From Kocuria rhizophila DC2201 (lineage in GTDB: Bacteria > Actinomycetota > Actinomycetes > Actinomycetales > Micrococcaceae): DNA of 64,000 nt. The notes under the pieces are model-generated. The model did not search any database. It saw only the letters and a list, made by a program, of their open reading frames with translations, and was not told the DNA's origin. The position numbers were made by a program, and so were the translations under genes. Below, one piece after another: positions 18,856-29,487 of the stretch (position 1 is its first letter; every line of letters begins with the position of its first letter). The stretch is taken from the NCBI RefSeq assembly GCF_000010285.1, contig NC_010617.1:434001-498000 (forward strand), read 5' to 3'.

Positions 18856-20463
18856 TTGTCTCATTCTTTCGAAGACCTCGGTGTGCCCGAGGCGCTTTCC
18901 GCCGATCTCGCCCGCGTGGGCATCACGGAAGCTTTCCCCATCCAAGAGAAGACCCTCCCCGACTCGCTGGCCGGTCGGGACGTGCTCGGCCGCGGCCGCA
19001 CGGGCTCCGGCAAGACGGTGGCGTTCGCGCTGCCGCTCGTGGCGCGGCTCGCCGGCATGGCCCCGGGTGCGTCCCGCGCGTCCCGCCGCGCGCACCGCCC
19101 CACCGGCCTGGTGCTGGCTCCCACGCGCGAGCTCGCCACGCAGATTGACCGCACCGTGGCCCCGCTGGCCAAGGCCGCCGGGCTGAACACCACCGTGATC
19201 TTCGGCGGTGTGTCCCAGAAGCGCCAGGAGAAGGCGCTCGCGGACGGCGTGGACATCGTGGTGGCCTGCCCCGGTCGTCTCGAGGACCTCATCAAGCAGG
19301 GCCTGCTCACACTTGACGACGTCCGCGTCACCGTGCTGGACGAGGCCGACCACATGGCGGACATGGGCTTCCTGCCCGTGGTCACCCGGATCCTCGCCAA
19401 GACCCCCAAGGGCTCGCAGCGGCTGCTGTTCTCCGCCACGCTGGACAACGGAGTGGACGTGCTGGTCAAGAAGTTCCTCCAGGACCCCGTCCTGCACTCG
19501 GCGGACAACGCCCAGGCCGCGGTGACCACCATGGACCACCAGGTCCTGGTCACCCACGCGGACGACAAGCAGGCCCTGATCGAGGCGCTCGCCTCCGGCA
19601 CCGGGCGGCGCATGATGTTCACGCGCACCAAGTACCGCGCGAAGAAGATGGCCAAGAAGCTCAGCCAGGCCGGCATCCCCGCCGTGGATCTGCAGGGCAA
19701 CCTCTCCCAGGGCGCGCGTGACCGCAACCTGGGCGCGTTCTCCGACGGCGACGTCCGGGTCCTCGTTGCCACGGACGTCGCCGCGCGCGGCGTGCACGTG
19801 GACGACGTCGAGCTGGTCGTGCACATCGACCCGCCCGCCGAGCACAAGTCCTACCTCCACCGCTCCGGGCGCACCGCCCGCGCTGGTGCTTCCGGTGCCG
19901 TGATCACCATCGCGACCACCGAGGAGCGCTCGGACGTGGACAAGCTCATGAAGAAGGCCGGCGTCAAACCCCGCGTGGACGAGGTGCGTCCGGACTCGGA
20001 GGTCGTGAAGGAGCTCGTGGGTGAGCGTGCCGAGCGCGTGGCACCCACCGCGGCCCCCGCGGTCACCCAGCCCGGCGGCGGCCGCGGATCCGGCGGGCGC
20101 TCGGGTGGTCGTTCCTCGGGTGGCCGCTCCGGTGGCCAGCGCCAGGGCGGGTCCCGTCAGAGCGGTGGACGTTCCGGCTCGGCCGGGCGCTCCGGCAAGG
20201 GTGGCGGCCAGCAGGGCCAGGGCTCCGGCCGTCCCTCTGGCGGCCGCTCCGGTACGAACCGCTCCGACGCCGGGCGCGGTGGCAACGGCGGCCGGTCCGC
20301 CACCACCCGCCGCTCGGGTGGCGACGCCGCCGGGCCCGGTGCCGCGCGCAGCTCCTCCCCGCGAGGCGCGCGCGGCGGCGCCGCGGACCGGGTGCCGGAT
20401 CGCGCCATGGCGGCGGCGCAGCGTCGTCGTGAGAGCAACCGCTCGGGGCAGTCGGCGCGCTGA
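18856..20463 (+). CDS. DEAD-box RNA helicase with Arg/Gly-rich tail
   Basis: Encodes 535 residues from a TTG at 18856, with GAAAG eight bases upstream; this gives the common N-terminus SHSFEDLGVPEAL, the Q-motif region. Motif I (GRGRTGSGKT), LDEADHMADMGF (DEAD), LFSATL and HRSGRTAR are all present, covering both RecA-like domains (to about 365). The last 140 residues are a Gly/Arg/Ser/Gln-rich RNA-binding tail. It resembles RhlE-type helicases of actinobacteria, acting in ribosome assembly, cold adaptation or RNA decay. A leader of more than 100 bases without a gene precedes it. Confidence 0.92.
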   Translation: MSHSFEDLGVPEALSADLARVGITEAFPIQEKTLPDSLAGRDVLGRGRTGSGKTVAFALPLVARLAGMAPGASRASRRAHRPTGLVLAPTRELATQIDRTVAPLAKAAGLNTTVIFGGVSQKRQEKALADGVDIVVACPGRLEDLIKQGLLTLDDVRVTVLDEADHMADMGFLPVVTRILAKTPKGSQRLLFSATLDNGVDVLVKKFLQDPVLHSADNAQAAVTTMDHQVLVTHADDKQALIEALASGTGRRMMFTRTKYRAKKMAKKLSQAGIPAVDLQGNLSQGARDRNLGAFSDGDVRVLVATDVAARGVHVDDVELVVHIDPPAEHKSYLHRSGRTARAGASGAVITIATTEERSDVDKLMKKAGVKPRVDEVRPDSEVVKELVGERAERVAPTAAPAVTQPGGGRGSGGRSGGRSSGGRSGGQRQGGSRQSGGRSGSAGRSGKGGGQQGQGSGRPSGGRSGTNRSDAGRGGNGGRSATTRRSGGDAAGPGAARSSSPRGARGGAADRVPDRAMAAAQRRRESNRSGQSAR

Positions 20464-20499
20464 CCCCTGAGGCGACCGGGTCGACCCCCGGACGCACGA

Positions 20500-20546
20500 C
20501 ACGAAGGACCCCCGGCCCGAGAGCATCGAGCCGGGGGTCTTTCGTG
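20500..20546 (+). terminator. Terminator of the DEAD-box helicase gene
   Basis: CACGAAGGACCCCCGGC (20500-20516) pairs with GCCGGGGGTCTTTCGTG (20530-20546) with one mismatch, followed by a GC-rich tail. Strong stem 36 bases after the stop, placed before the convergent HAD gene; could act in both directions. Confidence 0.8.
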
Positions 20547-20590
20547 CGCGGGTGGGCAAGTGCAGGCGCAGGCGGGCGCGGTGCGGCCCG

Positions 20591-21241
20591 TCAGGCCGGC
20601 GGGGTGAGGGAGCGCAGGAAGTCCAGGGTGACGTCCTCGTGCGCGGTCACGAACACGCGGTGTGGCCCCTCCGGGACGGGCTTGTCCCCGGGGACCACCA
20701 CCACGGTCATGCCCGCGGCCACGGCGCTGCGCACGCCGGGCTCGGAGTCCTCCACGGCCACGCAGTCGCGGGGCGCCACGCCGAGCAGCTCGGCACCGCG
20801 CAGGTACGGCTCGGGATCGGGCTTGGCGTGGGTGACGTCGTCGTGGGAGACGATGCGTGTGAGGACCTCCGGGGCGCCGGCCGCGGTGTGCCGCGCCACC
20901 GAGGTCAGGGCATTGGTCACGATGGCTGCGGGGATGCCGGCGTCCGCCAGCTCCCGCAGCAGGGAGCGGATGCCCGGGAGGAACGGGATCTCCTCGTCCA
21001 TGCTCCCGATCACGTGCTCGGCCAGCTGCCGGGTGATGTCCTCCACCGAGTCCGGGGCGCCCCGGTCCACGAACGTGCGCGCGGCGTCCTGGACGGTGCC
21101 GCCCAGGGTGGCGTGGTCGTCCGCGACGCTCCAGCTCTGGCCGTAGCGTTCGGCGACCTTCCGTTTGGCCACCGCCCACTGGGGCTCGGTGTTCACCAGG
21201 GTGCCGTCGTGGTCGAAGAGCACGGCGAGGGGATAGCTCAT
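20591..21241 (-). CDS. HAD-superfamily phosphatase (beta-phosphoglucomutase-like), copy A
   Basis: Encodes 216 residues; the ATG at 21241 follows GAAAGGCGGAC. HAD motifs are complete: FDHDGTLVNTEP (nucleophile Asp), IVTNA (motif II), HAKPDPEPYL (motif III lysine) and VAVEDSEPGVRSA (motif IV acidic pair). The cap position and DGTL-NTEP resemble beta-phosphoglucomutase/sugar phosphatase types. It lies directly downstream of a close paralogue on the same strand, evidently a tandem duplication. Substrate unknown. Confidence 0.88.
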   Translation of the reverse strand: MSYPLAVLFDHDGTLVNTEPQWAVAKRKVAERYGQSWSVADDHATLGGTVQDAARTFVDRGAPDSVEDITRQLAEHVIGSMDEEIPFLPGIRSLLRELADAGIPAAIVTNALTSVARHTAAGAPEVLTRIVSHDDVTHAKPDPEPYLRGAELLGVAPRDCVAVEDSEPGVRSAVAAGMTVVVVPGDKPVPEGPHRVFVTAHEDVTLDFLRSLTPPA

Positions 21242-21359
21242 GTCCGCCTTTCGGGAGCAGCCGCGAGGGGTGCGCGGTGGGTAAGCGCCGGTGGTCGTCG
21301 GAGCGGTGCACCGGGATGGGGACAGTGTAGTGGTGGACCGCCGGCGGCCGCGCGGCTGC

Positions 21360-22034
21360 TCAGTCGCGGGGGTCGAGGGAGCGCAGCAGGTCGAGGGTCA
21401 CGGCGGAGTGCTCCGGGACGTGCACGACCCCCGGCCCCTCCGGGACCTGCTGAACCCCGGGAACCACCACGGTGACGATGCCCGCGGCCACTCCCGCGGC
21501 GGCGCCGGACGGGGAGTCCTCGACCACCACGCAGGCGCGGGGGTCCACGCCCAGGCGCCTGGCCGCTTCCAGGTACGCGTCCGGGTCCGGTTTGGGGGTG
21601 ACGCCCTGCGCCACCTCCTCGTCCCCGATGATCACCCGGAACAGGTTGTCCGGGGCCAGCCCGGCGGTGTAGCGCGCCACCTCCGAGGTGGCGTTCGTGA
21701 CGATGGCCGCCGGGATGCCGGCCCGGTCCAGGTCCGCCAGCAGCGGCCGGATGCCGGGGATGAACGTGGGAGGGTTCTTCGCGAGGACGTCCTCCAGCAC
21801 CTCGTAGAACTCGCGGAAGACCTCCTCCGGCGAGCCGGGGACGCCCAGCTCGGACAGCCGCTGCACCGTGGCGGCCAGGGGCTCGCCCAGGGTGTCCCAG
21901 GTGTCCCGGTCGGTCCACTCGCCGCCGTGGGCGGCCACGATCCGCTGCTTGCCGGTCTCCCACAGGGGCTCGGTGTCCACGAGGGTGCCGTCGTGGTCGA
22001 ACAGGACGGCTCGGGGGAAGTCTGCGGCGCTCAT
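21360..22034 (-). CDS. HAD-superfamily phosphatase (beta-phosphoglucomutase-like), copy B
   Basis: Encodes 224 residues. Motifs parallel those of the neighbour at 20591-21241: FDHDGTLVDTEPLW, IVTNATS, TPKPDPDAYL and VVVEDSPSGAAAG; both proteins end in a similar LDLLRSLDP or LDFLRSLTP. The two proteins are clearly paralogous but already quite diverged. Probably both are sugar-phosphate phosphatases or phosphomutases with different substrates. Confidence 0.88.
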   Translation of the reverse strand: MSAADFPRAVLFDHDGTLVDTEPLWETGKQRIVAAHGGEWTDRDTWDTLGEPLAATVQRLSELGVPGSPEEVFREFYEVLEDVLAKNPPTFIPGIRPLLADLDRAGIPAAIVTNATSEVARYTAGLAPDNLFRVIIGDEEVAQGVTPKPDPDAYLEAARRLGVDPRACVVVEDSPSGAAAGVAAGIVTVVVPGVQQVPEGPGVVHVPEHSAVTLDLLRSLDPRD

Positions 22035-22087
22035 GACTCCACGGTACGTGCCCGCCCCGACACGTCCCAGCGCCCTACCATGGGCAC

Positions 22088-22687
22088 ATGAGTTCCCAGG
22101 ACCGTGAGCCCGCAGCCCTCTCGAGACCGGGATCGGCGCTGTCCCGCAGCTTCCCCGCGGTCATGGTGGTGGTGGCGCTGCTGCTGGCCCTGTGGGTCGG
22201 CTTCGGCCGTGCCCTGGCGGGTGTGCTGGGCGGTCTCACACCGGTGTACGCCGTGGCGATCGCCCTGCCCGTCCTGGTGCTCCACGTGATTGCGGCGGCG
22301 CTGTTCCGCCGGGACGCCCTGAACTACCCGTCCCACGCCGTGAGTCGGCGGGCCGTGCTCACCGCGGTGGGCGCCTGGCTCGTGACGCTGGGGTTCGGCT
22401 TCTTCCTCCCGGACGCCACCGCCCAGGGCATGCAGTCCGTGTTCACGCGTGTGGCGGGAGCGGGGTACCTGGAGCTCGGCTACGGGTTCGTGAACATCTT
22501 GGGCGTGCTGTCCGTGGCCATGGCGGTGGCCCTGGTGCTGCTGGCGGTCACGGAGCTGCGGGTCACCGCGCGGCGGCTGCGCGGCGAGCCGCTCACTGAG
22601 GACAAGCGCCTGGACCGGCTGGAGGCCCAGCGGGAGGACGACGCCGCACGTCCGGGCACCGCGGCGTCGACCGGGGGCCGCTCGTGA
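22088..22687 (+). CDS. Membrane protein of unknown function, four helices
   Basis: Encodes 199 residues. Four hydrophobic segments are visible (about 24-46, 53-75, 95-113 and 135-162), with a charged, low-complexity C-terminus that includes REDDAARPGTAAS, written by a copy of the dispersed word (22638-22647). I do not recognise the family. Its stop overlaps the next start as GTGA, so it is coupled to the GNAT gene. Confidence 0.75.
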   Translation: MSSQDREPAALSRPGSALSRSFPAVMVVVALLLALWVGFGRALAGVLGGLTPVYAVAIALPVLVLHVIAAALFRRDALNYPSHAVSRRAVLTAVGAWLVTLGFGFFLPDATAQGMQSVFTRVAGAGYLELGYGFVNILGVLSVAMAVALVLLAVTELRVTARRLRGEPLTEDKRLDRLEAQREDDAARPGTAASTGGRS

Positions 22688-23310
22688 CGGTTCCCCTGCG
22701 CACCTCGCGCCTGCAGCTGCGGGCCTACGACGCCGCCGCGGACGCTCCGTTCGCGCGCGATCTCTACTCCCGAGCGGAGGTGCAGCGGTGGCTTGGAGAC
22801 GGCACCCAGCGCGTGCGGACCCTCGCGGCGGCGGGGCAGAAGATCGAGCGCTGGAACGAGCTGCACGGCAGCCACCCCGTGCACGGGGTGTGGCTCGTGA
22901 GCACCCGCGCGGGCGAGCCGCTGGGAACCCTGCTGCTCAAGCCCATTCCGGACTCGGGCGCGGCCACCGCCCACGACATCGAGATCGGGTGGCACTTCCA
23001 CCCGCCCGCCTGGGGACACGGCTACGCGACCGAAGCCGCGCACGCGGTGCTGGCCCACGCCTTCGCGGCGGGCCTGACCCGCGTGGTGGCCGTGACGCAC
23101 CCCGCCAACGAGGCGTCCCAGGTGGTGTGCCTGCGGCTGGGCATGACCCCGCGGGGCCTCAGCCGCGCCTACTACGACGCCGAGTGCGCCCTCTTCGAGC
23201 GCACGGCGCCCGCCGCCGCCCCGAGCGGGACGTGCGGCGAGGCACCGCTGACGGGAGCGGCCTCGTCGGCCGCGGCCACGGGGCAGAAGGGGACGAACGA
23301 CCATGGGTGA
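22684..23310 (+). CDS. GNAT-family N-acetyltransferase
   Basis: Encodes 208 residues from the GTG at 22684, overlapping the upstream stop. The N-terminus TSRLQLRAY and the acetyl-CoA binding region GWHFHPPAWGHGYATEAAHAVL fit the RimJ/RimL-like GNAT subgroup that acetylates protein N-termini or small amines; VVAVTHPANEASQVVCLRLGM follows as usual. The last 30 residues are low in complexity. The stop overlaps the ATG of the glycosylase gene by eight bases. Confidence 0.85.
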   Translation: MTVPLRTSRLQLRAYDAAADAPFARDLYSRAEVQRWLGDGTQRVRTLAAAGQKIERWNELHGSHPVHGVWLVSTRAGEPLGTLLLKPIPDSGAATAHDIEIGWHFHPPAWGHGYATEAAHAVLAHAFAAGLTRVVAVTHPANEASQVVCLRLGMTPRGLSRAYYDAECALFERTAPAAAPSGTCGEAPLTGAASSAAATGQKGTNDHG

Positions 23311-23995
23311 GAACCCGGACCTGGTGGTCGGCTCGGACGGCCTGGCCCGCCCGGTGTGGGCCGCGAGCGATCCGCTGCTGCGCGAGTACTACGACACCGA
23401 GTGGGGCATGCCCGTGCGGGACGAGACAGGGCTGCTCGAGCGGATCGTGCTCGAGGGGTTCCAGGCAGGACTCTCGTGGCGCACGGTGCTGGCCAAACGA
23501 ACGGCGCTGCGCGAGGTGTTCCACGGTTTCGATCCGGACGCGGTGGCCGCCATGACGGACGCGGACGTCCAGCGGCTCATGGCCGACGCCCGCATCATCC
23601 GCAACGAGCGCAAGATCCGCGCCGCCCTGACCAATGCCCGCGCGACCGTGGCGCTGCGGGAGTACGAGGGACTGGTGGAGCTGGTGTGGTCCTTCCGACC
23701 CTCCGAGACCCCCGAGCCGGTGCGGTTCGCGGAGGTGCCCACGGCCTCGCCCGAGAGCGCGGCGCTGTCCGCGGAACTCAAGCGCCGCGGCTTCGCCTTC
23801 GTGGGGCCCACCACCATGTACGCCCTCATGGAGGCGATCGGCATGGTGGACACGCACCTGGTGGGCAGCCATCGCCGCGGCAGCTCGGGTCTCTGGGCGT
23901 GCGGGCGGGCCGACGGTGCAGTAACGGGTGGCGGCGCCGCTCGGTCGGGGCCGATGGCGCGTGGTAGGGCTCAGCCCTCGCGGCGGCGCAGGTAA
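23303..23995 (+). CDS. tag: DNA-3-methyladenine glycosylase I, zinc ligands missing
   Basis: Encodes 230 residues from the ATG at 23303. It removes 3-methyladenine from DNA. The core matches Tag: YYDTEWGMPVRDE, LEGFQAGLSWRTVLAKR with the catalytic-region Glu, and FVGPTTMYALMEAIGMVDTHLVG. In well-studied Tag proteins a zinc ion is held by Cys near the start, His before DTEWG, and His and Cys near the end. Here these positions read P-V-W-A (no Cys), Tyr, His and Ser, so three of four ligands are gone. A 38-residue low-complexity tail follows and runs 25 bases into the convergent gene. Confidence 0.88.
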   Translation: MGENPDLVVGSDGLARPVWAASDPLLREYYDTEWGMPVRDETGLLERIVLEGFQAGLSWRTVLAKRTALREVFHGFDPDAVAAMTDADVQRLMADARIIRNERKIRAALTNARATVALREYEGLVELVWSFRPSETPEPVRFAEVPTASPESAALSAELKRRGFAFVGPTTMYALMEAIGMVDTHLVGSHRRGSSGLWACGRADGAVTGGGAARSGPMARGRAQPSRRRR

Positions 23996-24195
23996 CTCTG
24001 GCCGTGAGCGTCCTTGACCAGCTCGTACTCCGACTGCAGGTTGTCGTACCACTGCTGCGTCTGCTCGTTCATCCGCTCCTTGCCCCTGAGATCCACGGGG
24101 CTGCGGTCGGCGGGCCCGACGAACTTCATCACGAAGTCGTCGAAGCGCCGGAAGAGACTGCGGCGCGGTGGATCGGCGTCGTGGCTGCGGGGCAT
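23971..24195 (-). CDS. Small conserved-looking protein of unknown function
   Basis: Encodes 74 residues; the ATG at 24195 follows GGAAGGACCAGCC, a good ribosome site. The sequence is hydrophilic and compositionally normal, unlike shadow frames: FDDFVMKFVGPADRSPVDL, then ERMNEQTQQWYDNLQSEYEL. No membrane segment or known motif. Its end overlaps the 3' end of tag by 25 bases in convergent orientation. Family not recognised. Confidence 0.65.
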   Translation of the reverse strand: MPRSHDADPPRRSLFRRFDDFVMKFVGPADRSPVDLRGKERMNEQTQQWYDNLQSEYELVKDAHGQSYLRRREG

Positions 24196-24314
24196 GGCTG
24201 GTCCTTCCCACGGGGCGGGCGGGGCGGTCTCGCCTCAACAACTAATGCATTAAGCATAGCCGGTGCAACGAAGCGGTTCCCGAAGTCCCCAAGGCTCCGG
24301 CCTTCCCAATGCGA

Positions 24315-24335
24315 CTTGAGCGGGGTAGACTCAAG
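24315..24335. promoter_or_regulatory. HspR operator (HAIR) upstream of clpB
   Basis: CTTGAGC (24315-24321), seven bases, ACTCAAG (24329-24335) matches the HAIR consensus at 13 of 14 arm positions. It lies 38 bases before the clpB start codon and overlaps a likely -10 box TAGACT (24326-24331). It predicts HspR control of clpB together with the dnaK operon. Confidence 0.85.
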
Positions 24336-24373
24336 GCAACTGATAAAACGTCGATCAAGTACGAGGAGATGCC

Positions 24374-27037
<2,664 letters not shown>

Positions 27038-27090
27038 CCTCCGCGTGAGACGAGGGCGTGGGGAACCCGTGTCCTCGTGCACCGGAGACA

Positions 27091-27132
27091 GAAGCGCCGG
27101 GCCGGATTCCTGGGAGTCCGGCCCGGCGCTTC
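27091..27132 (+). terminator. Terminator of clpB
   Basis: GAAGCGCCGGGCCGGA (27091-27106) pairs perfectly over 16 bp with 27117-27132 around a 10-base loop, 54 bases after the clpB stop. No T-run, but a very stable stem. Confidence 0.8.
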
Positions 27133-27238
27133 GTCGCGCGTTCCGGTTCCCTGCCGGGCAGGTCGCCGACGGGGCACCGAGCGGGGACCGTGTGCGGCGG
27201 TGCAGCGGGCGCGCGAGGCGGGCGGGCAGCGTCATGCC

Positions 27239-27675
27239 TCAGTAGTGCTCGGGCGAATCCGGCTCCACGCAGCTGTCCCGGGCGTAGTCGCAGGTCACGG
27301 GGCGGCCGTCCGCGTCCGTGCGCCGGTCCCACGAGCTCATCCGCTCGCCGGTGAAGTCCACGTCGGGGCCCGCAGCCGCGGGCCCCGACGTGTGGCGCAC
27401 CTGCAGGGCGACGTCATCGCCGTGCTCGCCCACGCCCTGGCGAACGGCGTTCTCCAGCGCGGTGCGGGCGTAGCGGTGACGCAGACTGATGGGATCGGTG
27501 GAGACCGCCCCCTCACCACGAAGCCGATGACCAGCGCACCGGCCATGCCGAAGGTGATGCGGTTGGTGCGAGCGCACCCGCTGCTCCTCCACGGACACCC
27601 CGGGCACCAGACCGGAATGGGCGTCGTGCGGGCAGCGACTTCCGGCGGGCGGGTCCTGGCAGGGGGGAGCTCATG
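27239..27675 (-). pseudogene. Remnant of a second BCCT transporter (internal deletion plus frameshifts)
   Basis: Translating the minus strand piecewise recovers both ends of a BCCT protein like the intact one at 160-2151. Near 27560-27625 the frames give PHDAHSGLVPGVSVEEQRVR, matching PHGIHPALVPGVGVEDRKVR of the intact protein; a one-base shift then gives TNRITFGMAGALVIGFVV, the first helix. Directly after, another frame gives DPISLRHRYARTALENAV and GEHGDDVALQVRH, matching the intact C-terminal tail (DPATLRTRFALSAVEKAV and AEHGDNFALQVEH). Roughly 500 codons of membrane domain between these parts are missing. The gene is dead; the tail frame ends at 27239. Confidence 0.85.
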
Positions 27676-27840
27676 GGAACCTGCGTTCCGGGGTGGCGGA
27701 GCGCGGGTCGGGGCGCCCGGGCCGCCCCACTGTACCGGCGCGGCTCCACGCCCTGGCAGCCCCCGATCGGCCGGGGGTGAACGCAACGGGCACTGGTGCG
27801 CGGGAAGCGTTCAAAACATGTACCCTGGACTCACGAAAAA

Positions 27841-27868
27841 CTGACAAGACACTCCGGGGCCGTACTGT
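27841..27868 (+). promoter_or_regulatory. Possible promoter of the DUF3073 gene
   Basis: CTGACA (27841-27846), a 16-base spacer and TACTGT (27863-27868) lie 53 bases before the start codon at 27921. Plausible but unverified. Confidence 0.35.
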
Positions 27869-27920
27869 GTGTTCAACACGGCACCGCCCACCGGACACGA
27901 GACGCAGAGGGGGTCACGCC

Positions 27921-28121
27921 ATGGGGCGCGGCCGTCAAAAGGCGAAGGCGACACGACAGGCGCGGGAGATCAAGTACTTCAGCCCGCAGACCGACTACTC
28001 GGCCCTGCAACGTGAGTTGCGAGGCACGACACCGTCCTCCCGAGCCGTGGACCACGAGGAACGACCCGAGGACGAGGACGACTACTCGACCTACGCGGAG
28101 AAGTACTCGGACTACGACTGA
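27921..28121 (+). CDS. DUF3073 small protein
   Basis: Encodes 66 residues from the ATG at 27921, preceded by GAGGGGGTCACGCC. The basic start MGRGRQKAKATRQAREIKY followed by FSPQTDYSALQRELRG and an acidic, Tyr-rich end (EDDYSTYAEKYSDYD) is diagnostic of DUF3073, a small actinobacterial family of unknown function commonly found beside purM, as here. The charge split, basic start and acidic end, suggests a nucleic-acid or ribosome partner, but nothing is established. Confidence 0.9.
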   Translation: MGRGRQKAKATRQAREIKYFSPQTDYSALQRELRGTTPSSRAVDHEERPEDEDDYSTYAEKYSDYD

Positions 28122-28268
28122 CCCCGCGCCCGGCGCGGTGAGCGCGCCGCTCGACACCAGTTCGGCATCGGACCGTGGCGCAGCCTGGCACCCAGCGCAG
28201 TCCTGACCGCAGCGAAGCTGCGGGAGGAGAGTCTCCGCGAACCGAGCGCCCCTCGAGCACAGTGCAGC

Positions 28269-28303
28269 AAGAACCGCCCACACGACCGTGTGGGCGGTTC
28301 TTT
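28269..28303. terminator. Bidirectional terminator between DUF3073 and purM
   Basis: AAGAACCGCCCACACG (28269-28284) and CGTGTGGGCGGTTCTT (28287-28302) form a nearly continuous palindrome followed by TTT on the plus strand and preceded by AA. It lies between two convergent genes and has the form of an intrinsic terminator. Confidence 0.85.
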
Positions 28304-28329
28304 GCGTGTCGTGGGCCGGGCCCCCGTGC

Positions 28330-29487
28330 TCAGTGCGCGTAGGAGCCGGTCATCAGCACTCCGCCGCCGGACACACCCTTGGCGCCCTGCACCCAGTCGC
28401 TGCCGTGGTGCGCGGCGTCCGGGTCCACCGGCCCCACCCCGCCCATGACCCACGAGGGCACTCCGCGCGCGTTCAGGTGGGCCACGGCGGCGTCGGCCAC
28501 CGCGGGGTCCACGATCGCCACCATGCCCACCCCGAGGTTCAGGGTGCGCTCGAGGTCCGGCTGCGGCACGCCGCCGAGCTCGGACACCAGGCGGAACACG
28601 GGGGGCAGGGACCACGTGGAGCGGTCCACGGTGGCCTGCAGCTCCGGCGGCAGCACGCGGGCGAGGTTCGCGGCGAGCCCGCCACCGGTCACGTGGGAGA
28701 AGCCGCGCACACCGTGGCCCGTGGCGCCGTCGTCCCCGTTGACGGGAAAGGCTCGGGCGAGGCCCAGCACGTCCGCGGCGTAGACGCGGGTGGGCTCCAG
28801 CAGCTCCTCGCCCAGGGTGCGGCCCAGCTCGCTGACCTGGCGGTCCAGCTGCCAGCCCGCCATGTTGATCACGCGACGCACCAGGGAGTATCCGTTGGAG
28901 TGCAGACCGGAGGACGCCATGCCGATGACGACGTCCCCGTCCCGCACGCGCTGGGGGCCGAGCAGCTCGTTGGCCTCGACCACGCCCGTGGCTGCCCCGG
29001 CGACGTCGTACTCGTCCACCGCCAGCAGGCCGGGGTGCTCGGCGGTCTCCCCGCCCACGAGAGCGGTCCCGGCGGCCTCGCAGGCCGCGGCGATCCCGCG
29101 CACGATGTCCGCGACGCGCTCGGGCACCACCTTGCCGGTGGCGATGTAGTCGGTCATGAACAGGGGCGTGGCGCCCACCACCACGATGTCGTCCACGACC
29201 ATGCCCACGAGGTCCCATCCAATGGTGTCGTGGATGTCCAGGGACTGCGCGATGGCCACCTTGGTGCCCACCCCGTCCGTGGAGGTGGCCAGGTACGGCC
29301 GGCGGTACGCGGTCAGCTCGGAGACGTCGAAGAGTCCGGCGAAGCCGCCGACGCCGCCCACCACGCCCGGCGTGTGGGTTGCCCTGACCGCGGCCTTCAT
29401 GAGTTCGACGGCGCGGTCCCCGGCCTCGACGTCCACACCCGCGCTCGCGTAGGTGACGGACCTGTCCTGCTGGGGCTGCTGGCTCAT
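28330..29487 (-). CDS. purM: Phosphoribosylformylglycinamidine cyclo-ligase (AIR synthetase)
   Basis: Encodes 385 residues; the ATG at 29487 follows CAGGAGACCCGCGC and overlaps the purF stop as ATGA. It makes aminoimidazole ribotide in step five of purine synthesis. Typical sequences are SYASAGVD-like TYASAGVDVEAGD at the start, STDGVGTKV, GWDLVGMVVDDI, ALVGGETAEHPG and GMASSGLHSNGYSLVR, then HVTGGGLAANLARVLP. Length is slightly above the family norm because of a loop near residue 230. Coupled to purF. Confidence 0.96.
   Translation of the reverse strand: MSQQPQQDRSVTYASAGVDVEAGDRAVELMKAAVRATHTPGVVGGVGGFAGLFDVSELTAYRRPYLATSTDGVGTKVAIAQSLDIHDTIGWDLVGMVVDDIVVVGATPLFMTDYIATGKVVPERVADIVRGIAAACEAAGTALVGGETAEHPGLLAVDEYDVAGAATGVVEANELLGPQRVRDGDVVIGMASSGLHSNGYSLVRRVINMAGWQLDRQVSELGRTLGEELLEPTRVYAADVLGLARAFPVNGDDGATGHGVRGFSHVTGGGLAANLARVLPPELQATVDRSTWSLPPVFRLVSELGGVPQPDLERTLNLGVGMVAIVDPAVADAAVAHLNARGVPSWVMGGVGPVDPDAAHHGSDWVQGAKGVSGGGVLMTGSYAH

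Noticed and set aside
24243-24256. AT-rich palindrome-like TAATGCATTAAGCATA upstream of clpB as an operator
   Set aside because: The arms are short and imperfect, and the HAIR site nearby explains control of clpB; it may just be promoter-proximal AT-rich sequence.
27513-27786. Overlapping minus-strand open frames of 78-149 codons upstream of the BCCT relic as real genes
   Set aside because: They are pieces of the broken BCCT gene in shifted frames plus GC-rich filler, with no independent support.
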